Shown here in pieces: positions 34,683-44,142 of a stretch of DNA of 64,000 nt. How positions within the stretch are numbered: the first letter of the stretch is position 1; each line of letters opens with the position of its first letter. The DNA is from Paludibacter sp. (GTDB lineage Bacteria > Bacteroidota > Bacteroidia > Bacteroidales > Paludibacteraceae), in the NCBI GenBank assembly GCA_028692715.1, contig JAQUWU010000007.1, forward strand, positions 1 to 64,000, given 5' to 3'. The notes beneath the pieces were generated by a model, which saw nothing but the letters and a program-made list of their open reading frames with translations, had not been told where the DNA came from and did not search any database. A program made the position numbers and the translations under genes.

Positions 34683-36410
34683 ATGAGCTTAGAACTTAGC
34701 GAACAAGAACAATTCAGACGTCAGAGTCTGGTAGAATTACGAAATCTCGGCATTGACCCCTACCCTGCCGCTTTGTACCCAACCGATGCATTTTCCACGA
34801 ATATAAAAGATGAATTTAAGGCTGATGAAAGTGCTAAACAAGTTTGTATAGCCGGTCGTATTATGAGTCGTCGCATCATGGGGAAAGCCTCCTTTATGGA
34901 ACTTCAGGACTCGAAAGGTCGTATTCAGGTATATGTAAGTCGCGATGACATAAATACAGAAGCACAACCTGAAATGTATAATGCCGTATTTAAAAAATTA
35001 TTGGATATTGGTGATTTTATCGGCATCAAAGGTTTTGTTTTTCGTACACAAATGGGCGAAATAAGTGTTCATGCACAGGAACTTACCGTTTTGTCAAAAG
35101 CATTACGCCCGCTCCCAATTGTAAAATATAAAGACGGTGTAGCATTCGATGCATTTGAAGATCCGGAACAACGTTATCGTCAACGATATGTAGATTTGGT
35201 GGTGAATGAAGGTGTAAAAGATATTTTTCTGAAACGTACCAAAGTATATCAATCAATGCGCGATTATTTCAATGCCGAAGGATATATCGAAGTAGAAACC
35301 CCCATTTTGCAATCAATTCCCGGTGGAGCATCGGCTCGTCCGTTTAATACACACCACAATGCACTGGATATGCCATTATATCTACGTGTAGCAGACGAAT
35401 TGTATCTGAAACGTTTAATAGTTGGTGGTTTCGAAGGAGTATACGAATTTTCCAAAAACTTCCGTAACGAAGGAATGGATCGCACGCACAATCCTGAATT
35501 TACTGCGATGGAAATTTATGTAGCTTACAAAGACTACAACTGGATGATGGATTTCACTGAAAAAATGATTGAAAAAATTTGCCTTGACGTGAATGGGAAC
35601 AACGAGATTAAAGTGGGAGAGAATGTTATCAGCTTTAAAACTCCGTTCAAACGAATCAGCATGATTGATTCTATCAAAGAATTTACCGGCATCGATATCA
35701 ACGGCATGGACGACGTTCAGCTACGTGAAGTTTGCAAGCAACTACATATTGAAGCAGATGAAACCATGGGTAAAGGTAAACTCATTGACGAAATTTTTGG
35801 TGAGAAATGTGAAGGAAACTATATTCAACCGACATTTATTACCGATTATCCAAGGGAAATGTCACCTCTATGCAAACGCCATCGCGATAATCCTGAGCTG
35901 ACTGAACGATTTGAATTAATGGTAAATGGCAAAGAATTAGCGAATGCTTATTCGGAACTCAATGACCCGATTGACCAGCTAGGACGCTTCCAAGAACAAC
36001 TGAAACTCAGCGAAAAGGGAGACGACGAAGCCATGTTTATCGATATGGATTTTGTACGCTCACTGGAATACGGTATGCCTCCAACATCAGGTATGGGAAT
36101 AGGAATGGATCGCCTTGTAATGTTGATGACCGGTCAAGTTGCCATACAGGAAGTGCTTTTCTTTCCTCAAATGAAACCTGAAAAAGTGGCAAAAAAAGAT
36201 GGACCGGATAAATTTATAGAATTAGGAATTCCTGTAGAATGGGTGACTGTTGTTCAAAAAGCAGGAATAGTAATGGTGACTGATTTAAAAGGGTTAAATC
36301 CGAATAAATTTCATCAGGATATTTGCGGATTAAATAAAAAGTTCAAAATGGAACTCACCAATCCATCGAAAGAGGAAGTAGCCATCTGGATTGAAAAAAG
36401 CGAAAAATGA
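34683..36410 (+). CDS. lysS: Lysine--tRNA ligase (class II)
   Basis: Charges tRNA-Lys. The N-terminal OB-fold anticodon-binding domain (about 50-150) is followed by the class II catalytic domain (about 165-495) with motif 2 (FRNEGMDRTHNPEFTAMEIY) and motif 3 (GMGIGMDRLVML). The protein has 575 residues, longer than the ~500 of E. coli LysS because of a ~75-residue C-terminal extension (about 500-575) often seen in Bacteroidota. The gpsA start overlaps its stop by four bases, which implies translational coupling. Confidence 0.97.
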   Translation: MSLELSEQEQFRRQSLVELRNLGIDPYPAALYPTDAFSTNIKDEFKADESAKQVCIAGRIMSRRIMGKASFMELQDSKGRIQVYVSRDDINTEAQPEMYNAVFKKLLDIGDFIGIKGFVFRTQMGEISVHAQELTVLSKALRPLPIVKYKDGVAFDAFEDPEQRYRQRYVDLVVNEGVKDIFLKRTKVYQSMRDYFNAEGYIEVETPILQSIPGGASARPFNTHHNALDMPLYLRVADELYLKRLIVGGFEGVYEFSKNFRNEGMDRTHNPEFTAMEIYVAYKDYNWMMDFTEKMIEKICLDVNGNNEIKVGENVISFKTPFKRISMIDSIKEFTGIDINGMDDVQLREVCKQLHIEADETMGKGKLIDEIFGEKCEGNYIQPTFITDYPREMSPLCKRHRDNPELTERFELMVNGKELANAYSELNDPIDQLGRFQEQLKLSEKGDDEAMFIDMDFVRSLEYGMPPTSGMGIGMDRLVMLMTGQVAIQEVLFFPQMKPEKVAKKDGPDKFIELGIPVEWVTVVQKAGIVMVTDLKGLNPNKFHQDICGLNKKFKMELTNPSKEEVAIWIEKSEK

Positions 36411-37402
36411 ACGAAAAAAGTAAAATAGGAATTATTGGGGGAGGTAGCTGGGCGACAGCCATTTCAAAAATAGCCCTTTCAAATTCTGATGAAATAAATT
36501 GGTATATGCGTCGTCAGGAACAAATTGATGAATTTATTCGTTTATCAAAAAATCCATCATATCTTACTGGTGTCAAATTTGATACTGATCGTATTCGCTT
36601 CACAAACGACATTAATAAGTTGGTTCGCACTTCGGATATTCTGATTTTTGCAACGCCATCACCTTTCTTGAAACAACATTTAAAAAAGCTAAGACGAAAG
36701 CTTGACAATAAAATTATTGTTTCAGCCATAAAAGGGATCGTCCCTGACGAGAATCTTATAGTTTCCGATTATTTTGAAGAATATTATAAAGTTCCAAAAG
36801 ATAATATTGCCGTAATTGCCGGCCCTTGCCATGCAGAAGAAGTAGCACTGGAACGTTTATCTTACCTGACTTTCGGTTGTAGCTCACGCGAAAAGGCACG
36901 TATATTGGCAGAAAGGTTTGCAACCAGTTATATCAGAACTTCCATCAGCGATGATATTTTAGGAATCGAATATTCATCCGTAATGAAGAATATTTATTCA
37001 ATTGCTGCCGGAATATGTCATGGGTTAAAATACGGCGACAATTTTCAAGCCGTACTTATTTCCAATGCCATTCAGGAAATGAACCGTTTTTGTAATGCCA
37101 CAAATCCTCTGCACAGAGACATAAACGAATCTGCCTATTTAGGCGATTTGTTGGTAACAGCCTATTCAAAATTCAGTCGTAACCGACTTTTTGGTACCAT
37201 GATTGGAAAAGGTTATTCCGTAAAAACAGCTCAAATTGAAATGGAAATGATTGCTGAAGGATATTATGCTACTAAATGTATTCATGAAATAAATGAAAAA
37301 TTTCAGCTCAGTATGCCCATCGTGGATGCAGTATACGAAATCCTTTACAATAGGTGTTCACCCATTATGGAAATTCGCAAGCTGACTGAAAAACTTAAAT
37401 AA
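36407..37402 (+). CDS. gpsA: Glycerol-3-phosphate dehydrogenase [NAD(P)+]
   Basis: Reduces dihydroxyacetone phosphate to sn-glycerol 3-phosphate for phospholipid synthesis. It has 331 residues with the Rossmann motif IGIIGGGSWATAIS at 7-20, the catalytic-domain stretch SSVMKNIYSIAAGICHGLKYGDN (catalytic Lys in MKN), and GDLLVTAYSKFSRNRLFG. Its ATGA overlap with lysS and the shared strand make a lysS-gpsA unit, a pairing with no obvious metabolic logic. Confidence 0.96.
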   Translation: MNEKSKIGIIGGGSWATAISKIALSNSDEINWYMRRQEQIDEFIRLSKNPSYLTGVKFDTDRIRFTNDINKLVRTSDILIFATPSPFLKQHLKKLRRKLDNKIIVSAIKGIVPDENLIVSDYFEEYYKVPKDNIAVIAGPCHAEEVALERLSYLTFGCSSREKARILAERFATSYIRTSISDDILGIEYSSVMKNIYSIAAGICHGLKYGDNFQAVLISNAIQEMNRFCNATNPLHRDINESAYLGDLLVTAYSKFSRNRLFGTMIGKGYSVKTAQIEMEMIAEGYYATKCIHEINEKFQLSMPIVDAVYEILYNRCSPIMEIRKLTEKLK

Positions 37403-37435
37403 ATCAATTAGTTATTCAGTTAATTAGTTAATCTA
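37403..37435 (+). repeat. Degenerate GTTAATTA-type tract
   Basis: A run of variants of GTTAATTA/GTTATTCA lies in the gpsA-pgi gap. Similar tracts recur at 39266-39303, 49455-49486 and 49776-49804, always between genes. Confidence 0.5.
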
Positions 37436-37488
37436 TTTAGCAAAACGACATAATAATTTGTATGTAAAATTATCAAACTATTTATTAT

Positions 37489-38832
37489 ATGGAAAATATT
37501 AAATTAACTATCGACAAAACTTTTGGTTTTGTTTCGAAACAAAAAGTAGCCGGATACAAATCTGAAGTAGCTGCTGCAAATGCAGCACTGCATAATGGTA
37601 CCGGAAAAGGGAGTGATTTTTTAGGTTGGTTAAATTTACCTTCTTCTATTGACGAAGCACATTTAAGCGATTTGGAAAATACGGCTAAAATACTTCGTGA
37701 GAATTGCGAAGTAGTAGTTGTAATTGGTATCGGAGGAAGTTATTTAGGGGCAAAAGCTGTAATTGATGCTTTATCAAACAGTTTCGATTGGTTAATCACT
37801 GACCGTAAATCACCTGTAGTAGTGTATGCCGGACAAAATATCGGTGAAGATTACCTTTATGAATTGCAGGAAATGCTGAAAAATAAAAAATTCGGTATTA
37901 TTTCCATTTCAAAATCGGGAACTACTACAGAACCTGCTTTGGCTTTCCGTCTATTGAGAACTCAACTGGAAGAACAACAAGGAAAAGCTGAAGCTAAAAA
38001 ACTAATTGTTGCTATAACTGACAAATCACGAGGTGCTTTGCATACTCTGGCTTCTCAGGAAGGATTTAAACAGTACGTTATCGATGATAATATTGGAGGT
38101 CGCTATTCAGTTCTGTCGCCAGTTGGACTGTTGCCCATTGCTGTAGCAGGATTTGACATCCGTCAGTTTGTGGCCGGTGCTGTCACCATGGAAACAAAAT
38201 GCGGTTTAGAAACTTCTTTCGAAGAAAATCCCGCAGCACAATATGCCGCTGTACGTAATGAATTATACAAAACCGGAAAGAAAATTGAGATATTAGTTAA
38301 TTTCCATCCAAAATTGCACTTCATTGGTGAATGGTGGAAACAACTTTATGGCGAAAGTGAAGGTAAAGATAATTTGGGTATTTTCCCAGCATCTGTTGAT
38401 TTAACAACCGATTTACACTCAATGGGTCAGTGGATTCAGGAAGGTGAACGTACCATTTTTGAAACGGTAATTTCAATAAAAGAGAGCAATTATACAAAAA
38501 TTTTCCCTACATCAGAAGATAATTTGGACGGATTGAATTTCCTTGCCGGAAAACGTGTTGATGAAGTAAATAAAATGGCAGAATTAGGCACCATGATAGC
38601 TCATATCGATGGTAATGTCCCTAATTTAAAAATTGAACTTCCAAAGCTCAATGAATACTATTTGGGTGAATTATTGTATTTCTTTGAAAAAGCTTGCGGT
38701 ATCAGTGGTTATTTGCTAGGCGTTAATCCATTTGATCAACCAGGAGTAGAAGCATATAAGAAAAATATGTTTGCTTTGTTGGAAAAACCCGGATACGAAG
38801 CGGAAACAAAAGCTATTAAAGCCAGAATTTAG
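37489..38832 (+). CDS. pgi: Glucose-6-phosphate isomerase
   Basis: Interconverts glucose 6-phosphate and fructose 6-phosphate. With 447 residues it is the shorter bacterial type. The first SIS domain has [20 protein letters not shown]; the signature region reads [19 protein letters not shown]; and the second SIS domain holds GESEGKD, the catalytic Glu area, with the C-terminal [16 protein letters not shown] carrying the active-site Lys. It stands alone and ends at a strong terminator. Confidence 0.97.
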   Translation: MENIKLTIDKTFGFVSKQKVAGYKSEVAAANAALHNGTGKGSDFLGWLNLPSSIDEAHLSDLENTAKILRENCEVVVVIGIGGSYLGAKAVIDALSNSFDWLITDRKSPVVVYAGQNIGEDYLYELQEMLKNKKFGIISISKSGTTTEPALAFRLLRTQLEEQQGKAEAKKLIVAITDKSRGALHTLASQEGFKQYVIDDNIGGRYSVLSPVGLLPIAVAGFDIRQFVAGAVTMETKCGLETSFEENPAAQYAAVRNELYKTGKKIEILVNFHPKLHFIGEWWKQLYGESEGKDNLGIFPASVDLTTDLHSMGQWIQEGERTIFETVISIKESNYTKIFPTSEDNLDGLNFLAGKRVDEVNKMAELGTMIAHIDGNVPNLKIELPKLNEYYLGELLYFFEKACGISGYLLGVNPFDQPGVEAYKKNMFALLEKPGYEAETKAIKARI

Positions 38833-38870
38833 TTCGTAGAAGATTGAACATGATTCGTATATATTTTGAT

Positions 38871-38900
38871 CGAGCCGATTGCTTAATCGCAATCGGCTCG
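38871..38900 (+). terminator. Terminator after pgi
   Basis: CGAGCCGATTGC pairs perfectly with GCAATCGGCTCG (12 pairs, loop TTAATC) and is followed by TTTATTTTAT. It lies 38 bases past the pgi stop. Confidence 0.9.
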
Positions 38901-39318
38901 TTTATTTTATCCGATCTTTAATTTCGTATCAATTTCAATCCTTCGACACAAAAGCATTTATATTACTACATATCAATATAATAGACAAAAATGCCAATAT
39001 ATAGGCTTTCTTACATTTTTTTTGGACTCACGCAAGAACAAAATAATTTCTATATTTTTGTATTACAAAATCATATCTTAAGACGCTAAAAAAGAAAAGC
39101 TTTCAATCTTTCTTTGCGATTCTGCCACTTTGCGAGAGAATAATATTTTAAAACGAACCATTAAATTTGGATAACTCTTTTAATGGCGCAATCTCTTAAA
39201 AATTCTTTCAATACAGCACTTTCTCTTTCCAGTTATTTTTTGTAATTTTGCAGCCCTGAAATAGTTATTCGTTAATTGGTTAATTAATTCATTTAGTTAA
39301 TCTTTTTTTATATTCCCA
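38901..39318. other. Intergenic region before ileS with a degenerate repeat and a promoter
   Basis: About 420 bases without a gene. Around 39080-39150 a stretch containing GACGCTAAAAAAGAAAAG and CTTTGCGATTCTGCCACTTTGCGAGAG looks like a decayed inverted repeat of the AAGACGC...GCGAGA kind found between Bacteroidota genes. CCATTAAA and TTTTAATGG form a small hairpin near 39160-39185. A TAATTTTG -7 element is at 39243-39250, and a GTTAATT-type tract lies at 39266-39303 just before ileS. Confidence 0.5.
39243..39250 (+). promoter_or_regulatory. -7 promoter element for ileS
   Basis: TAATTTTG matches TAnnTTTG about 70 bases before the ileS ATG; the leader would include the GTTAATT-type tract. Confidence 0.55.
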
Positions 39319-42300
39319 ATGAAGAAATTTAAAGAGTATTCCGGTCTGAATCTTTCCGACGTTAACAAAGAACAGTTGAAACGTTGGAACGACAAGGATG
39401 TTTTTCATAAAAGTATTGAAACCCGTGAGGGAAAACCTTCATTTGTATTTTACGAAGGACCACCTTCTGCAAATGGCTTACCAGGAATTCATCATGTGAT
39501 GGGACGAACCATTAAAGATGTTTTTTGTCGTTACAAAACCATGCAGGGCTTTCAAGTAAAACGAAAAGCGGGTTGGGATACCCATGGACTTCCCGTGGAA
39601 TTGGGCGTTGAAAAAGCACTGGGAATCACCAAGGAAGATATTGGAAAAAAAATAAGTGTTGACGATTACAATGCGGCTTGCCGTCGTGATGTTTTAAAAT
39701 ATACCAAAGAATGGGAAGATCTTACCACTAAAATGGGATATTGGGTAGATATGAATGACCCATACATTACGTACGACAATCGTTATATTGAAACACTTTG
39801 GTGGTTATTGAAACAGTTGTATAACAAAAATTTATTATACAAAGGTTATACTATTCAGCCCTATTCTCCTGCTGCCGGCACAGGACTTTCAACTCACGAG
39901 CTTAACCAACCCGGATGCTATCGTGATGTAAAGGATACTACTTGTGTGGCACAGTTTCACCTCCCTTTAATCCCCTCCAAAAGAGGGGAAACATCGGGAG
40001 AAAAAAATTTCGAACAATTACAAAAAGTATTTAAAACTCTCTCAGTCAATTTTGTAGAAAACTTGGGAGAAGTATATTTCTTAGCTTGGACTACAACTCC
40101 TTGGACTTTGCCTTCAAACACAGCTTTGTGTGTTGGTCCAAACATCGATTATGTGTTAGTTCAATCATCAAACCCATACACAAAACAAGACTGTAAACTA
40201 ATTCTTGCCGAAAGTCTATTGACTTCTGTCATGGGTAAAAATGAATACGAAGTTCTTGCAAAAATGAAAGGTTCAGAACTGGCAGGACTTGAATACGAGC
40301 AATTAATTCCCTGGATAAGTCCTTATCTAAATAGCGGAGACATTACTTCTCCAAGCTCTCCCTCTCCTTTGGAGAGGGCTGGGGAAAGGTCTGCATTCAA
40401 AGTTATTACCGGCGACTTTGTCACCACCGAAGACGGTACCGGAATAGTTCACATCGCACCTACTTTTGGAGCTGATGATGATCGTGTAGCAAAACAAAAC
40501 GGCATTCCACCTATGTTACTACTTGACAAAGATGGCAACCGCCAACCAATGGTGGACAAAACCGGTAAATTCTTCAAAATTGACGATTTAAGTGCTGATT
40601 TTGTGGCTTCCAATGTAAATACTGAATTATATGCGGAATATGCAGGAAGGTTTGTAAAAAATGCATACGATACAACATTAACCGAAGAGGATGCTACACT
40701 TGATGTAGATCTTTGCGTAATGTTGAAACAACAAGGTCTTACATTTAAAATTGAGAAACATACGCACAATTATCCTCATTGTTGGAGGACAGACAAACCA
40801 GTATTATATTATCCTTTAGATAGTTGGTTTATAAAAACTACAGCATGTCGTGAGGAAATGATGTCATTAAATGAAACCATAAACTGGAAACCGGTTTCAA
40901 CAGGGACAGGTCGTTTCGGCAAGTGGCTGGAAAATTTGCAGGACTGGAACTTGAGTCGTAGTCGTTATTGGGGAACACCACTTCCAATCTGGAGAAGCGA
41001 AGATAGTACGGAAGAAATTTGTATCGGTTCTGTAGAAGAATTGATGTCTGAAATCGACAAATCAATTTCTGCCGGATTTATGACAGAAAATCCTTATAAA
41101 AACTTTAAAGTAGGAGAATATACTGCTGATAATTATGCAGCAAAAAATATAGATTTACATCGTCCTTACGTTGATGGTATCGTGCTTGTTTCAGCAAGTG
41201 GAGTACCCATGAAACGTGAACTGGATTTAATAGACGTTTGGTTTGATTCTGGGGCTATGCCTTATGCACAATTGCACTATCCTTTCGAAAATAAGGACTT
41301 GGTTGAAACCGGCTCGTTCTTTCCCGCCGATTTCATTTCCGAAGGAGTGGATCAAACACGTGGCTGGTTCTTTACTTTACACGCTATAAGCACAATGGTT
41401 CGTGGTTCGGTAGCTTTTAAAAATGTAATTTCAAACGGTCTTGTTCTGGATAAAAATGGTAACAAAATGTCAAAACGTCTCGGGAACGGTGTTGACCCAT
41501 TTTCTGCTATTGAAAAATATGGTTCGGATCCGTTGCGTTGGTACATGATGACAAATGCTTCGCCATGGGATAATTTAAAATTCGATATCGAAGGCGTGGA
41601 AGAAGTTCGCCGTAAATTTTTCGGAACTTTATATAATACCTACTCTTTCTTCTCACTTTATGCCAACGTAGACAAATTTACTTTTGCAGAAGCCGATGTT
41701 CCAATGGAAAACCGTCCGGAAATCGACCGTTGGATTATTTCCTTATTGAATACCTTAGTAAAAGACATTACTGAATATTACGAAACATACGAACCAACTC
41801 GAGCCGGTAGGGCTATTTCCGATTTTGTAGGAGAAAATTTGAGCAACTGGTATGTTCGGTTGAACCGTAAACGCTATTGGGGAGGAGAATATGATGAGGA
41901 CAAAATATCAGCTTATCAGACTCTGTACACTTGTTTAGAGACCGTTGCACGACTTATGGCACCAATTGCACCCTTCTTTGCCGATCAATTGTTTCTAGAT
42001 TTGAATGCAGTTACCGAAAAAGACAAAACGGAATCGGTTCATTTGGCAGACTTCCCAAAATATGACGAAAAATTAATTGATAAAAATCTGGAAGAATGTA
42101 TGCAATTGGCACAGCAAACTTCCTCTATGATTTTGGCATTGCGCCGTAAAGCAGACAAAAAAGTTCGTCAGCCACTTACAAAAGCAGTAATTCCGGCTCC
42201 CGATGAAAAAATGTTTAATCAATTAAAATACATCGCCGATTTGGTGAAAGCCGAAGTAAATATAAAAGAAATTGAAGTGCTTTCGTCCGATAATGATCTG

Positions 42301-42831
42301 GAGAATTTGGTTAAGAAAATTAAACCAAACTTCAAAACATTAGGGAAAAAATACGGGAAGCAAATGAAAGAAATTGCTCAGGCAATGAATTCGTTTGGCA
42401 AGAATGAAATTGCCGAAATTGAGCGGAATGGATTGTTCGTATTAGCATTACCTTCGGGAAATGTAGAACTAACACCCGAAGATGTTGATATAATAACCGA
42501 AGATATGCCGGGTTGGCTGGTAACTAACGAAGGAAAACTTACTGTTGCCCTAGACATTACAGTTACCGATGCGTTGGTTCGCGAGGGCATTGCGCGTGAA
42601 TTGGTTAACCGCATTCAAAACATACGAAAATCGAATGGTTATGAAATAGTTGACAAAATAATCGTTGAGATTGAATCAAGAGAAGAAATCGCCGATGCTG
42701 TTAATGAGTTCGCAGAGTATATCGCTTCGCAAACATTAGCAAACGCGGTATCATTATCTACTAATTTAACAGATTTTACTGAACTTGAATTTGATGATTA
42801 TACAGTAAAAGTTTCGGTAAAAAAAGTTTAA
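39319..42831 (+). CDS. ileS: Isoleucine--tRNA ligase
   Basis: Charges tRNA-Ile and edits mischarged valine. It has 1170 residues. The class I HIGH motif appears as GIHH at residues 56-59 and KMSKR at about 716-720; the editing (CP1) domain spans about 190-650, with WTTTPWTLPSNTALCVG and the GTGIVHIAPTFGADD loop. The C-terminal part has the anticodon-binding domain and the extended C-terminal segment of the IleS2 (eukaryote-like) type. Two in-frame palindromic repeats add SKRGETSGEKN-like residues near 217 and SPSSPSPLERAGER near 345, both in surface regions of the editing domain. Confidence 0.96.
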   Translation: MKKFKEYSGLNLSDVNKEQLKRWNDKDVFHKSIETREGKPSFVFYEGPPSANGLPGIHHVMGRTIKDVFCRYKTMQGFQVKRKAGWDTHGLPVELGVEKALGITKEDIGKKISVDDYNAACRRDVLKYTKEWEDLTTKMGYWVDMNDPYITYDNRYIETLWWLLKQLYNKNLLYKGYTIQPYSPAAGTGLSTHELNQPGCYRDVKDTTCVAQFHLPLIPSKRGETSGEKNFEQLQKVFKTLSVNFVENLGEVYFLAWTTTPWTLPSNTALCVGPNIDYVLVQSSNPYTKQDCKLILAESLLTSVMGKNEYEVLAKMKGSELAGLEYEQLIPWISPYLNSGDITSPSSPSPLERAGERSAFKVITGDFVTTEDGTGIVHIAPTFGADDDRVAKQNGIPPMLLLDKDGNRQPMVDKTGKFFKIDDLSADFVASNVNTELYAEYAGRFVKNAYDTTLTEEDATLDVDLCVMLKQQGLTFKIEKHTHNYPHCWRTDKPVLYYPLDSWFIKTTACREEMMSLNETINWKPVSTGTGRFGKWLENLQDWNLSRSRYWGTPLPIWRSEDSTEEICIGSVEELMSEIDKSISAGFMTENPYKNFKVGEYTADNYAAKNIDLHRPYVDGIVLVSASGVPMKRELDLIDVWFDSGAMPYAQLHYPFENKDLVETGSFFPADFISEGVDQTRGWFFTLHAISTMVRGSVAFKNVISNGLVLDKNGNKMSKRLGNGVDPFSAIEKYGSDPLRWYMMTNASPWDNLKFDIEGVEEVRRKFFGTLYNTYSFFSLYANVDKFTFAEADVPMENRPEIDRWIISLLNTLVKDITEYYETYEPTRAGRAISDFVGENLSNWYVRLNRKRYWGGEYDEDKISAYQTLYTCLETVARLMAPIAPFFADQLFLDLNAVTEKDKTESVHLADFPKYDEKLIDKNLEECMQLAQQTSSMILALRRKADKKVRQPLTKAVIPAPDEKMFNQLKYIADLVKAEVNIKEIEVLSSDNDLENLVKKIKPNFKTLGKKYGKQMKEIAQAMNSFGKNEIAEIERNGLFVLALPSGNVELTPEDVDIITEDMPGWLVTNEGKLTVALDITVTDALVREGIARELVNRIQNIRKSNGYEIVDKIIVEIESREEIADAVNEFAEYIASQTLANAVSLSTNLTDFTELEFDDYTVKVSVKKV
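39960..40000 (+). repeat. Palindromic repeat translated in ileS, first copy
   Basis: TCCCCTCC-AAA-AGAGGGGA core, preceded by CCTCCCTTTAA, in the orientation of the trp 3' copies. Encodes P-L-I-P-S-K-R-G-E-T-S-G-E in the editing domain just before the WTTTPWTLP block. Confidence 0.75.
40349..40393 (+). repeat. Palindromic repeat translated in ileS, second copy
   Basis: CTCCCTCTCC-TTT-GGAGAGGG core followed by CTGGGGAAAGG, in the orientation of the trp 5' copies and therefore inverted relative to the first ileS copy. Encodes S-P-S-S-P-S-P-L-E-R-A-G-E-R. Confidence 0.82.
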
Positions 42832-43056
42832 TGAGCTGAGAATTAATTGCGGTATTTTATTATTATTATCACAACAAAATTATTTTTTTATACAGAAACA
42901 AATCCCATGATAATACTTTAAATTGCCCTTAAATATAATTGCCAAAATAATTGTTTAACTGAAACAAATTTCTTATTTTCGCATGCATTATAAAAACCGA
43001 TATAAATCAGTGGAATCACAGAAAATTAAAAATAAAACCGTTTAATAATTAGCGCT

Positions 43057-43434
43057 ATGACAGAAAAGACCAGATACTCGGATGCTGAGTTAGCTGAATT
43101 CAGAAAACTTATCACCGAAAAGCTTGAAACAGCACAGATAGAATACGAAGACTTGCGCAATGGCATAACCAATTTGGACGGAAACGATGTAATGGATACA
43201 TCACCTACTTTCAAAGTATTGGAAGAAGGTGCTGCTACACTTTCAAAAGAAGAAGCAGGCCGTTTGGCACAACGTCAAATGAAGTTTATACAACATTTAC
43301 AATCAGCATTAGTCCGTATCGAAAACAAAACATATGGCATTTGCCGAGAAACAGGTAAATTAATTCCTGCAGAACGTTTACGCGCTGTCCCTCATGCCAC
43401 TTTGAGTATTGAGGCTAAAAATGAAAAAAAATAA
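43057..43434 (+). CDS. TraR/DksA family protein lacking the zinc cysteines
   Basis: Protein of 125 residues resembling the DksA/TraR proteins that bind the secondary channel of RNA polymerase. A long N-terminal coiled coil (about 8-95, with the DVMDTSPTF stretch near the tip) precedes the C-terminal zinc-finger region, which reads YGICRETGKLIPAERLRAVPHA. Only one of the four expected Cys remains, so it should not bind zinc in the usual way. Such Cys-poor forms are common in Bacteroidota. It lies between ileS and lspA on the same strand. Confidence 0.85.
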   Translation: MTEKTRYSDAELAEFRKLITEKLETAQIEYEDLRNGITNLDGNDVMDTSPTFKVLEEGAATLSKEEAGRLAQRQMKFIQHLQSALVRIENKTYGICRETGKLIPAERLRAVPHATLSIEAKNEKK

Positions 43435-43530
43435 CGAAACGAATCATCAGCAATTCGGCAATAGGATTAATGCCTCTTGCCGAATTTGTTTTTCATAGAA
43501 TTCCCCATTTTGAATTGTAAATTCTATTTC

Positions 43531-44142
43531 ATGTCAATAACTAAAAAATCCGTTCTTCTTATATTTCTTGTCTTGTTTGTTGATCAGGCATCTAAAATTT
43601 ATGTAAAATTAAATTTTGAATTAGGTGAGCATGTTGATGTTTTCAGCTGGTTTAAAATTTATTTTATTGAAAACAACGGAATGGCTTTCGGAATGGAATT
43701 AATCGGGAAATTATTTCTTACACTCTTCAGAATAATTGCTGTTACTGCTTTAGCCTATTACATACATATTTTGATAAAAAAAGAAGTTAAGAATGGCTAT
43801 ATTCTTACAATTTCATTAGTACTGGCGGGAGCAGCAGGGAATATTATCGATTCACTTTTTTATGGAATAATTTTCAGTACAAGTGACTATATGGGACATG
43901 TTGCGAGTATTTTTCCTCCGGGAGGTGGATATTCATCTTTGTTTTATGGGAAAGTGGTGGATATGCTTTACTTCCCAATTATAAAAAATGGTGTAGGTGA
44001 AACATTATTCTTCAGTCCCATTTTCAATGTAGCCGATGCTGCCATAAGTGTTGCGGTTGGATTAATTCTAATCTTTTACCGCAAAGAACTGAATGAAAGT
44101 CTAGAGTCAAAAAAGGAAATAAAAGATGAATCAGCTGAATAA
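43531..44142 (+). CDS. lspA: Lipoprotein signal peptidase (signal peptidase II)
   Basis: Cleaves signal peptides from diacylglyceryl-prolipoproteins in the inner membrane. With the ATG at 43531 it has 203 residues; the longer frame would add 18 residues with no counterpart in the family. Four membrane helices are seen, and the catalytic Asp pair is Asp144 (KVVDMLYFP) and Asp169 (FNVADAAIS); FVDQASKIYVK, ENNGMAFGM and AGAAGNIIDS are also conserved. Its last 17 bases overlap the next gene, which encodes a lipoprotein. Confidence 0.96.
   Translation: MSITKKSVLLIFLVLFVDQASKIYVKLNFELGEHVDVFSWFKIYFIENNGMAFGMELIGKLFLTLFRIIAVTALAYYIHILIKKEVKNGYILTISLVLAGAAGNIIDSLFYGIIFSTSDYMGHVASIFPPGGGYSSLFYGKVVDMLYFPIIKNGVGETLFFSPIFNVADAAISVAVGLILIFYRKELNESLESKKEIKDESAE

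Noticed and set aside
39251-39318. T-box or other tRNA-sensing leader for ileS
   Set aside because: No T-box sequence, specifier loop or terminator is present in the short leader.
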